Assembly (NCBI RefSeq): GCF_050038885.1
Contig: NZ_CP143624.1
Coordinates: 6,820,001 to 6,884,000 of the forward strand
Length of the DNA: 64,000 bases
From: Myxococcus flavus
Lineage (GTDB): Bacteria; Myxococcota; Myxococcia; Myxococcales; Myxococcaceae
Direction of reading: 5' to 3'
Part shown: piece by piece, positions 23,783 through 31,549 of the stretch
Layout: the number at the start of each line of letters is the position of its first letter
Numbering within the stretch: the stretch's first letter is position 1
The notes under the pieces: generated by a model
Seen by the model: the letters and a program-made list of their open reading frames with translations, nothing else
What the model was told of the DNA's origin: nothing
Databases searched by the model: none
Made by a program: the position numbers and the translations under genes

Positions 23783-24499
23783 TCATGACGAGGAGACCTC
23801 CATGCGGTAGCCCACGCCCCGGATGGTGTGGATGGAGAACCCGGAGGCGCTCGTCCAGCCCAGCTTCTTCTTCAGGCTGGAGACGAAGTTGTCCACCGTG
23901 CGCGGGTCCACCACCACGTCGCGGCCCCAGACGGCGTCCAGGATTTCGCCCCGGGGCAGGGCCCGGTCCTTGTGGCGCAGCATGAAGGCCAGCAGGTCGA
24001 ACTCCGTGCGCGTCAGCTCCACGGTCGTGCCATCCGGCCGGGACACCTGCCGCTTCCCCAGGTCCAGGGTGAAGCCGCTGAAGGTCATCTGCTCGGGCGG
24101 AGCCGCGCCCACCCGCCGCACCAGGGCGCGCACCCGGGCCAGCAGCTCCCGCAGCCGGTAGGGCTTGGTGAGGTAGTCCTGCGCGCCCACCTCGAAGCCC
24201 TTGAGGATGTCGTCCTCCAGCGAGCGCGCCGTGAGCATCAACACCATGCTCTTGTTGCCCTGCGCCCGCAGCCGGCGGCAGAAGCTGTAGCCGTCCTCGC
24301 CCGGCAGCATGACGTCGAGGATGAGCAGGTCGAAGGCGCGCTCCTGGAGCAGCCGCTCCGCGTCGCGGGCGTTGGGGGCCTCGGCGACGAGGTAGCCTTC
24401 GTCCAGCAGGTTGTCCCGAAGGCCCACGCGCAGGTGGGCATCGTCCTCGACGATGAGGATGGAAGGGCGGGTGGAGGCGGCGGGCGGGGCGGTGGTCAT
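23783..24499 (-). CDS. OmpR-family response regulator
   Basis: A 238-residue two-domain regulator. The receiver has acidic residues in ILIVEDDAHLRVGL, the phospho-acceptor Asp in LLILDVMLPGEDGYS, and Thr/Lys positions in MLTARSLEDD and YLTKPYRLREL. The C-terminal winged helix is seen in VELTRTEFDLLAFMLRHKD and TVDNFVSSLKKKLGW...IHTIRGVGYRM. It binds DNA as a phosphorylated dimer. The ATG at 24499 overlaps the stop of the adjacent sensor kinase gene by four bases, so this is the cognate pair. A longer frame reaching 24679 lies inside the kinase gene and is not needed. Confidence 0.93.
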   Translation of the reverse strand: MTTAPPAASTRPSILIVEDDAHLRVGLRDNLLDEGYLVAEAPNARDAERLLQERAFDLLILDVMLPGEDGYSFCRRLRAQGNKSMVLMLTARSLEDDILKGFEVGAQDYLTKPYRLRELLARVRALVRRVGAAPPEQMTFSGFTLDLGKRQVSRPDGTTVELTRTEFDLLAFMLRHKDRALPRGEILDAVWGRDVVVDPRTVDNFVSSLKKKLGWTSASGFSIHTIRGVGYRMEVSSS

Positions 24500-26325
24500 C
24501 GATGCGGCTCGTTGAATATCAGCGCGAACGTGGTGCCGTCTGGCCCCGAGGCGGCGACCTGGATGTCGCCCCGGTGCAACTTCATGATTCTCCGGCACAG
24601 CGCAAGGCCCAGCCCGCTGCCATGGACCTCCGTGCCGGGCGTTGTCACCCGGTAGAAGTCCAGGAAGGCGTTCTCCCATTCGGACGCGGGGATGCCGATG
24701 CCGTTGTCCTGGAAGAGCACCGTGCAGCCGTAGCCCGGAATCACCTGCGCGCGGATGGTGATTTCGATGGGGTCGCGCCGGTTGTAGGCGCAGGCGTTGC
24801 GGCCCAGGTTGGAGAAGAGCATCCGCAGGAGGCCCAGGTCGGCTTCCAGCTCCGCGCCGTCCACGTCCGCGGTGACGTGGACGGGGACGGACGTGGCGCT
24901 GGCCAGCTCGTCGCGCAGCGGAGGCACCAGCTCCTCCAGGCGCACGCGCGAGGTCCGCAGCCTCCAGCGGCCCTTGTCAATGCGGTTGAACGACAGGATG
25001 TTCTCCACCAGGAAGTGCAGCCCGTCCGCGGCCTGGACGATGCGGGCCGGGTAGTCCCGCACCTCCGGCGCCTGCGCGAGCTTGCGCTCCAGCGTCTCGC
25101 CCAGCAGGCGGATGGAGGCCAGGGGCGTGCGCAGCTCGTGGGACACGGTGGCCACGAAGTCGCTCTTGAGCTCCAGGAAGCGGTACTTGCGCTGCTGCGC
25201 CACCACCGCCAGCGCGAAGATGGCCACCGCCAGCGCGCCGCACACGGCCACCAGCAGCGTCTTCAGCCCGTAGCGCGCGTCGATGTCCGCCTCCTGGCGT
25301 GCCCACTCGGGCAGGTCCACCGCCAGCTTCAGCGTCCGCAGCGGCCGGAAGGCGCCCCCGGCGCGCAGCCGCAGCCGCCCCGTCGAGTCGAAGAGGCCTC
25401 GCGCCTGCATGTCCTGGGTAATCGGCTGGAGCATCGCCTCCAGGTCCACGGCGATGCCGTACAGCGCCTCGCCCCGGGGCTCCACGTACCAGAGCTCGCC
25501 CAGGAGGGTGGGCTCGTAGAGGTCCTCGGGAATCACCAGCATGCCGGCGCCCGCCTCGCTCGCGCGGGCGAGGAAGTCCGCCGTGGGCTCACCCAGCGCG
25601 GCGCTGACCTGGACGACGCGCGCATGGAGGAAGTCGAAGTCCGCCTGCGTGAAGCGCGAGCGCTCGCGCAGCAGGTCCCGCTGGAGCCCTGACGCCCGGG
25701 CGAAGCCGCCGAAGTCCTCCGGCAGCCCTTCGCGCAGCAGGGCCCGGACCAGGGGCGGCGTGGCGTCGCCGCGCTGGAGCCGCTCCACCACCAGCAGCAG
25801 GAAGGGCAGCTCCTGCTCCGGCGGCAGCCGGTGGGCGGCGTGGTAGCGCAGCAGCTCCTCCACCCGCATGGCCACGCCCCGTGCATCCTTCGCCGCCAGC
25901 GCGGCCTCCACGGCGCGCAGCCGCGTGAGGCGCGGCTCCCAGGCTCCCGCGGCCCCGCCGTCCTTCAGCCGGGCGCCGAGCCGCGCCCACAGGTCCCGGG
26001 CCGGCGTCTCGGTGCCTGGCATGGGGATGGTGAGCCGGGGGAGGAACTGGTAGTCGCGGAAGTTGAGGTAGAAGCCCTCGCCGGGCTCGAGCGGGTCCCC
26101 CACGGCGGCGTGGAGGGGGACGATGCTCTCGTCGAGCTTGCGCGTCAGGTTCTGCCGCAGGGCCTCCTCACCCGCGTGGGCCAGGGCGTCGCGGCGGGAG
26201 CGCAGCTGCGCGTGGGCGTCGTCGCGCTCGCGGCTGAAGATGCGCTGGAGGCTGACCAGCCCCCAGCCCAGGGCCAGGAGGCCACAACCCAGGGCGACGA
26301 GCGTAGGAAGGAGCCGGCGCAGCAT
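24496..26325 (-). CDS. Membrane sensor histidine kinase
   Basis: A 609-residue two-helix sensor kinase. TM1 lies at about 5-26 (LLPTLVALGCGLLALGWGLV) and TM2 at about 352-376 (TLLVAVCGALAVAIFALAVV), bounding a ~325-residue periplasmic sensor region with no recognised domain. The kinase core has the H-box FVATVSHELRTPLASIRLL (~residue 393), N-box LFSNLGRNACAYN, G1 FQDNGIGIP and G2 VHGSGLGLALCRRIMKLH. It is transcribed first and overlaps the response-regulator gene. The large periplasmic domain suggests an envelope or extracellular signal. Confidence 0.93.
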   Translation of the reverse strand: MLRRLLPTLVALGCGLLALGWGLVSLQRIFSRERDDAHAQLRSRRDALAHAGEEALRQNLTRKLDESIVPLHAAVGDPLEPGEGFYLNFRDYQFLPRLTIPMPGTETPARDLWARLGARLKDGGAAGAWEPRLTRLRAVEAALAAKDARGVAMRVEELLRYHAAHRLPPEQELPFLLLVVERLQRGDATPPLVRALLREGLPEDFGGFARASGLQRDLLRERSRFTQADFDFLHARVVQVSAALGEPTADFLARASEAGAGMLVIPEDLYEPTLLGELWYVEPRGEALYGIAVDLEAMLQPITQDMQARGLFDSTGRLRLRAGGAFRPLRTLKLAVDLPEWARQEADIDARYGLKTLLVAVCGALAVAIFALAVVAQQRKYRFLELKSDFVATVSHELRTPLASIRLLGETLERKLAQAPEVRDYPARIVQAADGLHFLVENILSFNRIDKGRWRLRTSRVRLEELVPPLRDELASATSVPVHVTADVDGAELEADLGLLRMLFSNLGRNACAYNRRDPIEITIRAQVIPGYGCTVLFQDNGIGIPASEWENAFLDFYRVTTPGTEVHGSGLGLALCRRIMKLHRGDIQVAASGPDGTTFALIFNEPHR

Positions 26326-26511
26326 GTGGAGCCGCCGACGACTATTGCACAGCCGCCTGGTCCCCGAGGCTTTTCGCGTCGGCCTCCTGGCGGGGCCGAA
26401 TGTCCTGGGCCGGTGAGCGAGCGGACGCCAGGTCCACGTCCGGACAGCGCGTGCGTCACGCGGCTGGCGCCAGCGGGCCTCCCCGGGGACGTTGGGGCCG
26501 GAGGTTCACGC

Positions 26512-27261
26512 ATGCGCGTCGTGTTTCCCTTGTCACGGCCCTGGCCGGGGGGGCCGGTGGTGCTCTGGGGTGGGGCGCTTCCGGCCGGGAGTCTGAAGTA
26601 CCTGACGTTCTCCCATCACCTCGAGTCCGCGCCCGCGGAGACCAAGGGGCTGGTGGAGCTGTCCGGCGCGTCGTCGGCGCTGGCGCTGGACGCGCTGGGC
26701 CGCGAGCGCGGGCTTCCGGTGGTGGCCCTGACGGACTCCACCGGCTCGGCGTACCTGCGGGCCCACGGCTTCGGGGGTGAGGTTCGCACCGTGCACGGCT
26801 TCACCCAGGCCTGGGAGCTGGCGCTGGACTACGAGCGCCAGGGCTGGTTCTGGCCCCGGCAGCTCGCCAATGGCGCGCTGGTGGAGAGCGTGGAGTCGTG
26901 GACCACGCGGCTGCTCGACGTGGTGCAGGACGTGTTCCCGGCCGTGCGGTGCGTGGTGTGTGGCTTTGGCACCGGCGCCACCGTGGCGGGGCTGCACCGG
27001 CCCTTCACGGCGGCGGGCTATGAGGTGGTGGGCCTGCAGCCCGCGCCCGGAAGGGCGATGCCCGGCTGGCGCCGCTGGGCGGAGCAGAGCCTGGGCTCCA
27101 AGGACCTCTTCTTTCCGTACCGCGAGGACATCGCGCTGGAGACGGCGGAGCCGAAGGCGGCGGATGCCCTCGCCGCGCTGCTGGTCTGGGCCCGGTCGGA
27201 GCGGCGGCCCGACGAGGTCCTCGTCATCTCCCACAACGCGAGGCCCCCCTTCGACGGCTAG
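26512..27261 (+). CDS. Short PLP-dependent fold-type II enzyme-like protein (cysteine synthase superfamily)
   Basis: A 249-residue protein related to the cysteine synthase/threonine dehydratase fold. AGSLKYLTFSHHLE matches the PLP-lysine segment (SLKxR in the family), KGLVELSGASSALALDALGRERGLPVVAL matches the SSGNxGxALA phosphate-binding helix, and VVCGFGTGATVAGLHR matches the GxGTGGT.xG loop. It is about 50 residues shorter than typical members, and the canonical SGN reads SGA, so the substrate-carboxylate loop is altered. Activity may differ or be lost. GGAGG eight bases before the ATG at 26512 supports the start. It is convergent with the coiled-coil gene. Confidence 0.75.
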   Translation: MRVVFPLSRPWPGGPVVLWGGALPAGSLKYLTFSHHLESAPAETKGLVELSGASSALALDALGRERGLPVVALTDSTGSAYLRAHGFGGEVRTVHGFTQAWELALDYERQGWFWPRQLANGALVESVESWTTRLLDVVQDVFPAVRCVVCGFGTGATVAGLHRPFTAAGYEVVGLQPAPGRAMPGWRRWAEQSLGSKDLFFPYREDIALETAEPKAADALAALLVWARSERRPDEVLVISHNARPPFDG

Positions 27262-27283
27262 GCGCCTCGCGCCGGGGCGCGAC

Positions 27284-28054
27284 TCACTGTCCGCGGCCCT
27301 GGCCGCCAGTCCGTCCCCCCGGGGGGCCGCCGAAGCGCCGGTCCCCGCGGCGCAGCGTCTGGTACTGGGCCCGCTGGCTCTCGTCGAGGATGGCGTTCAT
27401 CTCCTGGTCGGTCTGCTGCGTCTCGGCGCGCAGCGCCTGCCGCACGTCGCGCATGGACTTCGTCCCGGCGCGAACCTCCTCCATGAGGGCCTGCCGCTTG
27501 GTGGACTCGGCCTCCAGCCGGCGCGTCAGCGTCTGCTCCTGGTTGTAGTTGAGCCGCGCGTCGGTGATGAACTGGCGCACGCGCTCCTGCTGCTGTGCCT
27601 GCTGCTGAACCTGGGCCTGCTGCCACCGCTGCTGGCGCTCCGCGCGCTGCTCGTCGCGCATCTCGTCCTGGACGTTGCGCACCATGTCCTTGAGGAAGTC
27701 GCGACCGCCCTCGGAGTTGAGCGCCTCGCCGGCGACCATGCCTTGCACCTCCGAGCGGAGCTGTTCCACCTCCGCCGCGAGCGAGGCCGGCGCCGGGGAC
27801 GTCACCACCTTGCCATCCGCCGTCACGGTGGGGCGCTTCTCCACCTCCATCAGCCGCCGCGACAGGCCGATGGCGGTGTCCTCCAGGGCTTTCACGCGCC
27901 GCTCCAGGGCGATGACGTCCGCCGCGGCGCTGGTGGGCTGCTCGGGCGGCGGGGCCGGCGGAGGGGCCTGCACCGGCTCACGGGGACTCCAGAGGGCCAC
28001 CACGAGCGCCGTGGCGGCCAGGACGAGGGCGGCAATGCTGGCGAGCTTGTTCAC
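27284..28054 (-). CDS. Membrane-anchored coiled-coil periplasmic protein
   Basis: A 256-residue protein with an N-terminal membrane helix (LASIAALVLAATALVVALW), a Pro-rich spacer (REPVQAPPPAPPPEQP), and a long helical region rich in Gln, Glu, Arg and Lys. Heptad patterns appear at VIALERRVKALEDTAIGLSRRL and QQRWQQAQVQQQAQQQERVRQF. The tail is Gly/Arg-rich. The helical pattern with LxxVRAGTK and LDESQRAQYQTL is reminiscent of Spy/CpxP-like periplasmic chaperones (LTxxQ-type), but this is weak. No catalytic motif is seen. It is followed on the same strand upstream by the large permease gene. Confidence 0.7.
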   Translation of the reverse strand: MNKLASIAALVLAATALVVALWSPREPVQAPPPAPPPEQPTSAAADVIALERRVKALEDTAIGLSRRLMEVEKRPTVTADGKVVTSPAPASLAAEVEQLRSEVQGMVAGEALNSEGGRDFLKDMVRNVQDEMRDEQRAERQQRWQQAQVQQQAQQQERVRQFITDARLNYNQEQTLTRRLEAESTKRQALMEEVRAGTKSMRDVRQALRAETQQTDQEMNAILDESQRAQYQTLRRGDRRFGGPPGGRTGGQGRGQ

Positions 28055-28183
28055 GTCTTCTCCGACGGAAGCTGAGACGGCTTATTCCATATCAGGCGCC
28101 GTCCAGCCGTGTCCGCCCACCTGCCCGGAAGAGGGAGGTCATCCCACCCCGGCAGGCGCGCCTGCCCACCAGGCGCTGGAAGC

Positions 28184-30586
28184 CTACTCCGCGCGCAGCG
28201 ACACCGCGGGTGAGACGCGGCTGGCGCGCAGCGCGGGCACCAGGCACGCGAGCAGCGAGAGGGCGGCCAGCGCCACGGACATGCCCAGGAAGATGTCCGG
28301 AGCGAAGGGCTCCACCCCATAGAGGGTCGCCGCCATGAGCCGGGTGGCGCCGAAGGCGGCGATGAGCCCCATGCCCACGCCCAGGGCCGTCAACCGCAGG
28401 CCCTGGCCCAGCACGAGCCTCAGGACTTGCATGGGGTGCGCGCCCAACGCCATCCGGATGCCCAGCTCGCGGGTCCGCTGGCCCACGGAATAGGCCAGCA
28501 CGCCGTAGACGCCGACGCCAGCCAGGATGACGGCGAGCACGGCGAAGGCGCCCAGCAGCCGCGCCGTGCCCGTGGGCCGGACCAGGACGCGCTCCACGCG
28601 GTCGGTGAAGGGAACCAGGTCGTAGATGGGCTGCTCGGCGTCCACGGCCTTCACCTCCTCCCGCAGCGCGGCCAGCGCGGATGCCACGTCATCGTGGGTC
28701 CGCACCACCATCGTCATGGTGCGCAGGGGATACTGGGCATAAGGCAGGTAGACTTCGGGCTTGGCGGGCTTCGTGAGGCTCTCGTGGCGGACGTCCGCCA
28801 CCACGCCGATGACGTCCCGGAAGGGCTGCTGGTCATCCCAGTCCACCCGCACCCTGCGGCCCAGCGCCTCGCCACCACCAAGGAACTTCCGGACGAAGGC
28901 CTCGTTGACGATGATGACGGGCGCGCCCTTCTCGGTGTCCTGGGGCCCGAAGTCACGGCCCTGCCGCACGGCGATGCGCATGGCCTGGAAATAGCCGGGC
29001 GAGGCCACGCGGAAGTCCGTGTAGAACCGCTCGCTGGGGGAGGCCGTGCTCCCCTCCAGGGCGAAGTCGCCACCGGAGCTGGTGTTGCCCAGGGGCGCGT
29101 CGTTGACGATGCCCACCGCTTCCACGCCGGGCCGGGCCGCCAGCCGCTCCGCGACGCTGTCGAAGAAGGCCCGTTTGCGCGCGTCGTCCTCGTATTTCTC
29201 CGGAGAGAGCGACAGCTGCGCGCTGACGACGCCCGCCGGGTCGAAGCCCGGGTCCACCGCCATGACGTTGTAGAGCGAGCGCACGATGAGCCCCGTGCCC
29301 ACCGTCAGGACCAGCGCGAGCGCGAGCTGCACCATGACGAGCGCGTTTCGCAGCGGATGCCCGGTGCGCGCACTCACGGCGCTCCCGGACTGCCGCAGCA
29401 TGGGCAGCACGTCCATGCCCGTCGCGTGCAGCGCCGGCGCCAGGCCGAAGAGCAGGCCGGTCCCCACCGACAGCAGGGCGCTGAACGCCAGGACGGTGGC
29501 ATTCAATTCCAGCGGCGCCACGCGGAGCATGTTGGCGGGCAGCAGCGTGCGCACCAGCTCCGCGCCCCACAGCACCAGCAGCAGCCCCACGACGCCGCCG
29601 AAGAGCGACAGGAGCACGCTCTCCACCAGGGACTGCTGGACCCGCCGCCCCCTGCTGGCGCCCAGCGCCGCGCGGATGGCGCCGTCCCGCTGCCTCGCCA
29701 GCGTGCGCACCAGCATGAGGTTGGCCACGTTGGCGCACGCGATGAGCAACACGAAGCCCACCGCCGCCCACAGCATCCACAGCACGTCCCGCGTGTTGGA
29801 CGTCAGGTGCTCCTGCCAGCCCGTCACGCGCACGGTGTGGAGCTGCTGTCCCGGCTCGGGGATGCCAATGGCCTCGGCCACCCGCTCCAGGTCCGCCCGG
29901 GCCGCCTCCAGCGAGGTTCCCGGCGCCAGCCGGCCCAGCACCGACTCGTAGTGGTTGCCGTGCCGCTGCGGGTCCAGCCACTCGGGAATCCACAGGTCCA
30001 TGTCCTCCGAGAACTCCGGAAACGAGAAGTCCTCTGGCAGGACGCCCACCACCGTGTGGCTGCGCCCGTTCAGGACCAGCGTCTTGCCCACCACGTCCGG
30101 CGCCCCCGCGAGCGCCCGCTGCCAGTAGCCGTGGCCCACCACCACCACGGACGTCTCGCCTCCTGCCGGTGCGTCCTCCTCGCGGAAGTCACGGCCCTGC
30201 GCGGGGTGGACGCCCAACAGGGAGAAGAAGTTGGTCGTCACGCGCCCGGCCCGGACCCGCTCCGGCTCGTCCGTGCCCGTCCGGTTGAGGTTGACGCGCC
30301 CGAAGCCCGCGAACTGGCTGAAGCCCTTCGCGTGCTCCCGCCAGCCCAGCAGCTCCGGCGGGGACACCGATGCGTGGCTCACCGACTCCTGCGCGCACCA
30401 GATGCGCACCAGCGACTCTGGCGTGGGAAAGGGCAGGGGGCGCAGCAGCATGGCGTGGATGGCGCTGAAGAGGACGGTGTTCGCCCCGATGACCAGCGCC
30501 AGGGTGAAGCCCGCGGCCAGCGTGAAGCCAGGGGTGCGTGTGAGGGTTCGCAGCGCGTAGCGGAGGTCCTGGCGGAGGGAGTCCAT
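28184..30586 (-). CDS. ADOP-type ABC transporter permease (MacB/FtsX family)
   Basis: An 800-residue permease of the duplicated-FtsX ADOP class. The N-terminal segment DLRYALRTLTRTPGFTLAAG and ANTVLFSAIHAMLLRPLPF starts the MacB periplasmic core. A first FtsX helix set follows (VGFVLLIACANVANLMLVR with the ARQRDGAIRAALGASRGR motif), then a second core and a second FtsX set (LAGVGVYGVLAYSVGQRTRELGIRMALGA). These proteins move lipids, peptides or drugs, or act mechanically on the envelope, with a MacB ATPase; none is adjacent. The ATG at 30586 is chosen; the frame stays open to 30634. No PadR regulator, common for this family, is nearby. Confidence 0.88.
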   Translation of the reverse strand: MDSLRQDLRYALRTLTRTPGFTLAAGFTLALVIGANTVLFSAIHAMLLRPLPFPTPESLVRIWCAQESVSHASVSPPELLGWREHAKGFSQFAGFGRVNLNRTGTDEPERVRAGRVTTNFFSLLGVHPAQGRDFREEDAPAGGETSVVVVGHGYWQRALAGAPDVVGKTLVLNGRSHTVVGVLPEDFSFPEFSEDMDLWIPEWLDPQRHGNHYESVLGRLAPGTSLEAARADLERVAEAIGIPEPGQQLHTVRVTGWQEHLTSNTRDVLWMLWAAVGFVLLIACANVANLMLVRTLARQRDGAIRAALGASRGRRVQQSLVESVLLSLFGGVVGLLLVLWGAELVRTLLPANMLRVAPLELNATVLAFSALLSVGTGLLFGLAPALHATGMDVLPMLRQSGSAVSARTGHPLRNALVMVQLALALVLTVGTGLIVRSLYNVMAVDPGFDPAGVVSAQLSLSPEKYEDDARKRAFFDSVAERLAARPGVEAVGIVNDAPLGNTSSGGDFALEGSTASPSERFYTDFRVASPGYFQAMRIAVRQGRDFGPQDTEKGAPVIIVNEAFVRKFLGGGEALGRRVRVDWDDQQPFRDVIGVVADVRHESLTKPAKPEVYLPYAQYPLRTMTMVVRTHDDVASALAALREEVKAVDAEQPIYDLVPFTDRVERVLVRPTGTARLLGAFAVLAVILAGVGVYGVLAYSVGQRTRELGIRMALGAHPMQVLRLVLGQGLRLTALGVGMGLIAAFGATRLMAATLYGVEPFAPDIFLGMSVALAALSLLACLVPALRASRVSPAVSLRAE

Positions 30587-30747
30587 GGCGTCGGCTCTCA
30601 GCGAAGGACATGCCAACCCGCCATGTTGGTGCAATCACCGGGCAGCCGGAGGGGCGCCGCCCCGCGGCGCGCGGTGGACTGCTCGGATACGGGAACACGC
30701 GTCCCGCAAACGGACACGCCGTGAAGGCCCGTGCGCCCGGGGCGCCC

Positions 30748-31428
30748 TCAGTGGACGGGCCAGCGGGCGGCGATCTCCTCGCAAGCCAGCACCACGTCGT
30801 TCATGCGGCGCTGGCGTGCCCGGGGCGCCTGGTAGAGCCGGCCCGCGAAGACGTCGAAGACGCCCACCAGCCGCGGATCCACCGGGCCACGCTGCTCCAG
30901 CCGCTCCTCGGCGTAGCGCAGGAGCACGGTGGCGATGTACTGCCCGGAGCGCTCATCCAGCGGCGTGTGCTTGGAGAAATAGAGCTTCAGGAGCCCCGAG
31001 CGCATCATCCCCTGGGCATCCACGCTGCGCAGCAGCACCTCGGGCCGCACGCTGACGTCCACGCCTCCCAGCGCCAGGGGCGGCAGGTCCGCCTCCGCGG
31101 GGCTGGCGACGGCGCGCGACGCCAGTCCGTCCATGGCCACCAGGCAGCGCTGGAGCGCCTCTGCGCACAGCGCCAGCCGGTGGGCGTCATAGTCGGATGC
31201 GGGCTGGGCATTGAGCAGCCGCCGCTGGTGATAGCGGAGGATGACCTCGTCCCGGCCCTCACACAGGAACTCGACGATGGCCTCGGCCGCGGCGGGGTAG
31301 CGCAGGTACTGCGGATCCACCGGGTGCTTCTGGCCCTGGATGATGCGCTTTCGCAGCGACGGCGTCGCGGTGAGGTACTGGCCCAGCTTGTTGACGGAGA
31401 CGCGCGGATTCTCACGGGTGACAGGCAT
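30748..31428 (-). CDS. Hypothetical protein, no recognised domain
   Basis: A 226-residue predicted cytoplasmic protein with no signal peptide or membrane helix. It is rich in helices and charged residues, with segments such as KLGQYLTATPSLRKRIIQGQKHPVD, EFLCEGRDEVILRYHQRRLL and LVGVFDVFAGRLYQAPRARQRRMNDVVLACEEIAARW. I do not recognise the family. AAGGAAGG lies upstream of the ATG at 31428, and codon usage matches its neighbours, so it looks like a real gene. It stands alone between the permease and the hybrid kinase genes, with no clear functional link. Confidence 0.7.
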   Translation of the reverse strand: MPVTRENPRVSVNKLGQYLTATPSLRKRIIQGQKHPVDPQYLRYPAAAEAIVEFLCEGRDEVILRYHQRRLLNAQPASDYDAHRLALCAEALQRCLVAMDGLASRAVASPAEADLPPLALGGVDVSVRPEVLLRSVDAQGMMRSGLLKLYFSKHTPLDERSGQYIATVLLRYAEERLEQRGPVDPRLVGVFDVFAGRLYQAPRARQRRMNDVVLACEEIAARWPVH

Positions 31429-31549
31429 CTTCAGGCCTTCCTTTCCGGCTTCGGGAATGAAGGAAGACTACCGGAAGGGTCTGACATGCCGGCGGCGGCC
31501 CCGGAGGCCGCCGCCCAGAGATGGGTTCCCCCCTGACAGGTAGGCCGCA

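Noticed and set aside
28427..30724. A ~765-codon plus-strand frame opposite the permease
   Set aside because: His/Gln/Arg-rich antisense sequence without domains; the permease is clear on the other strand.
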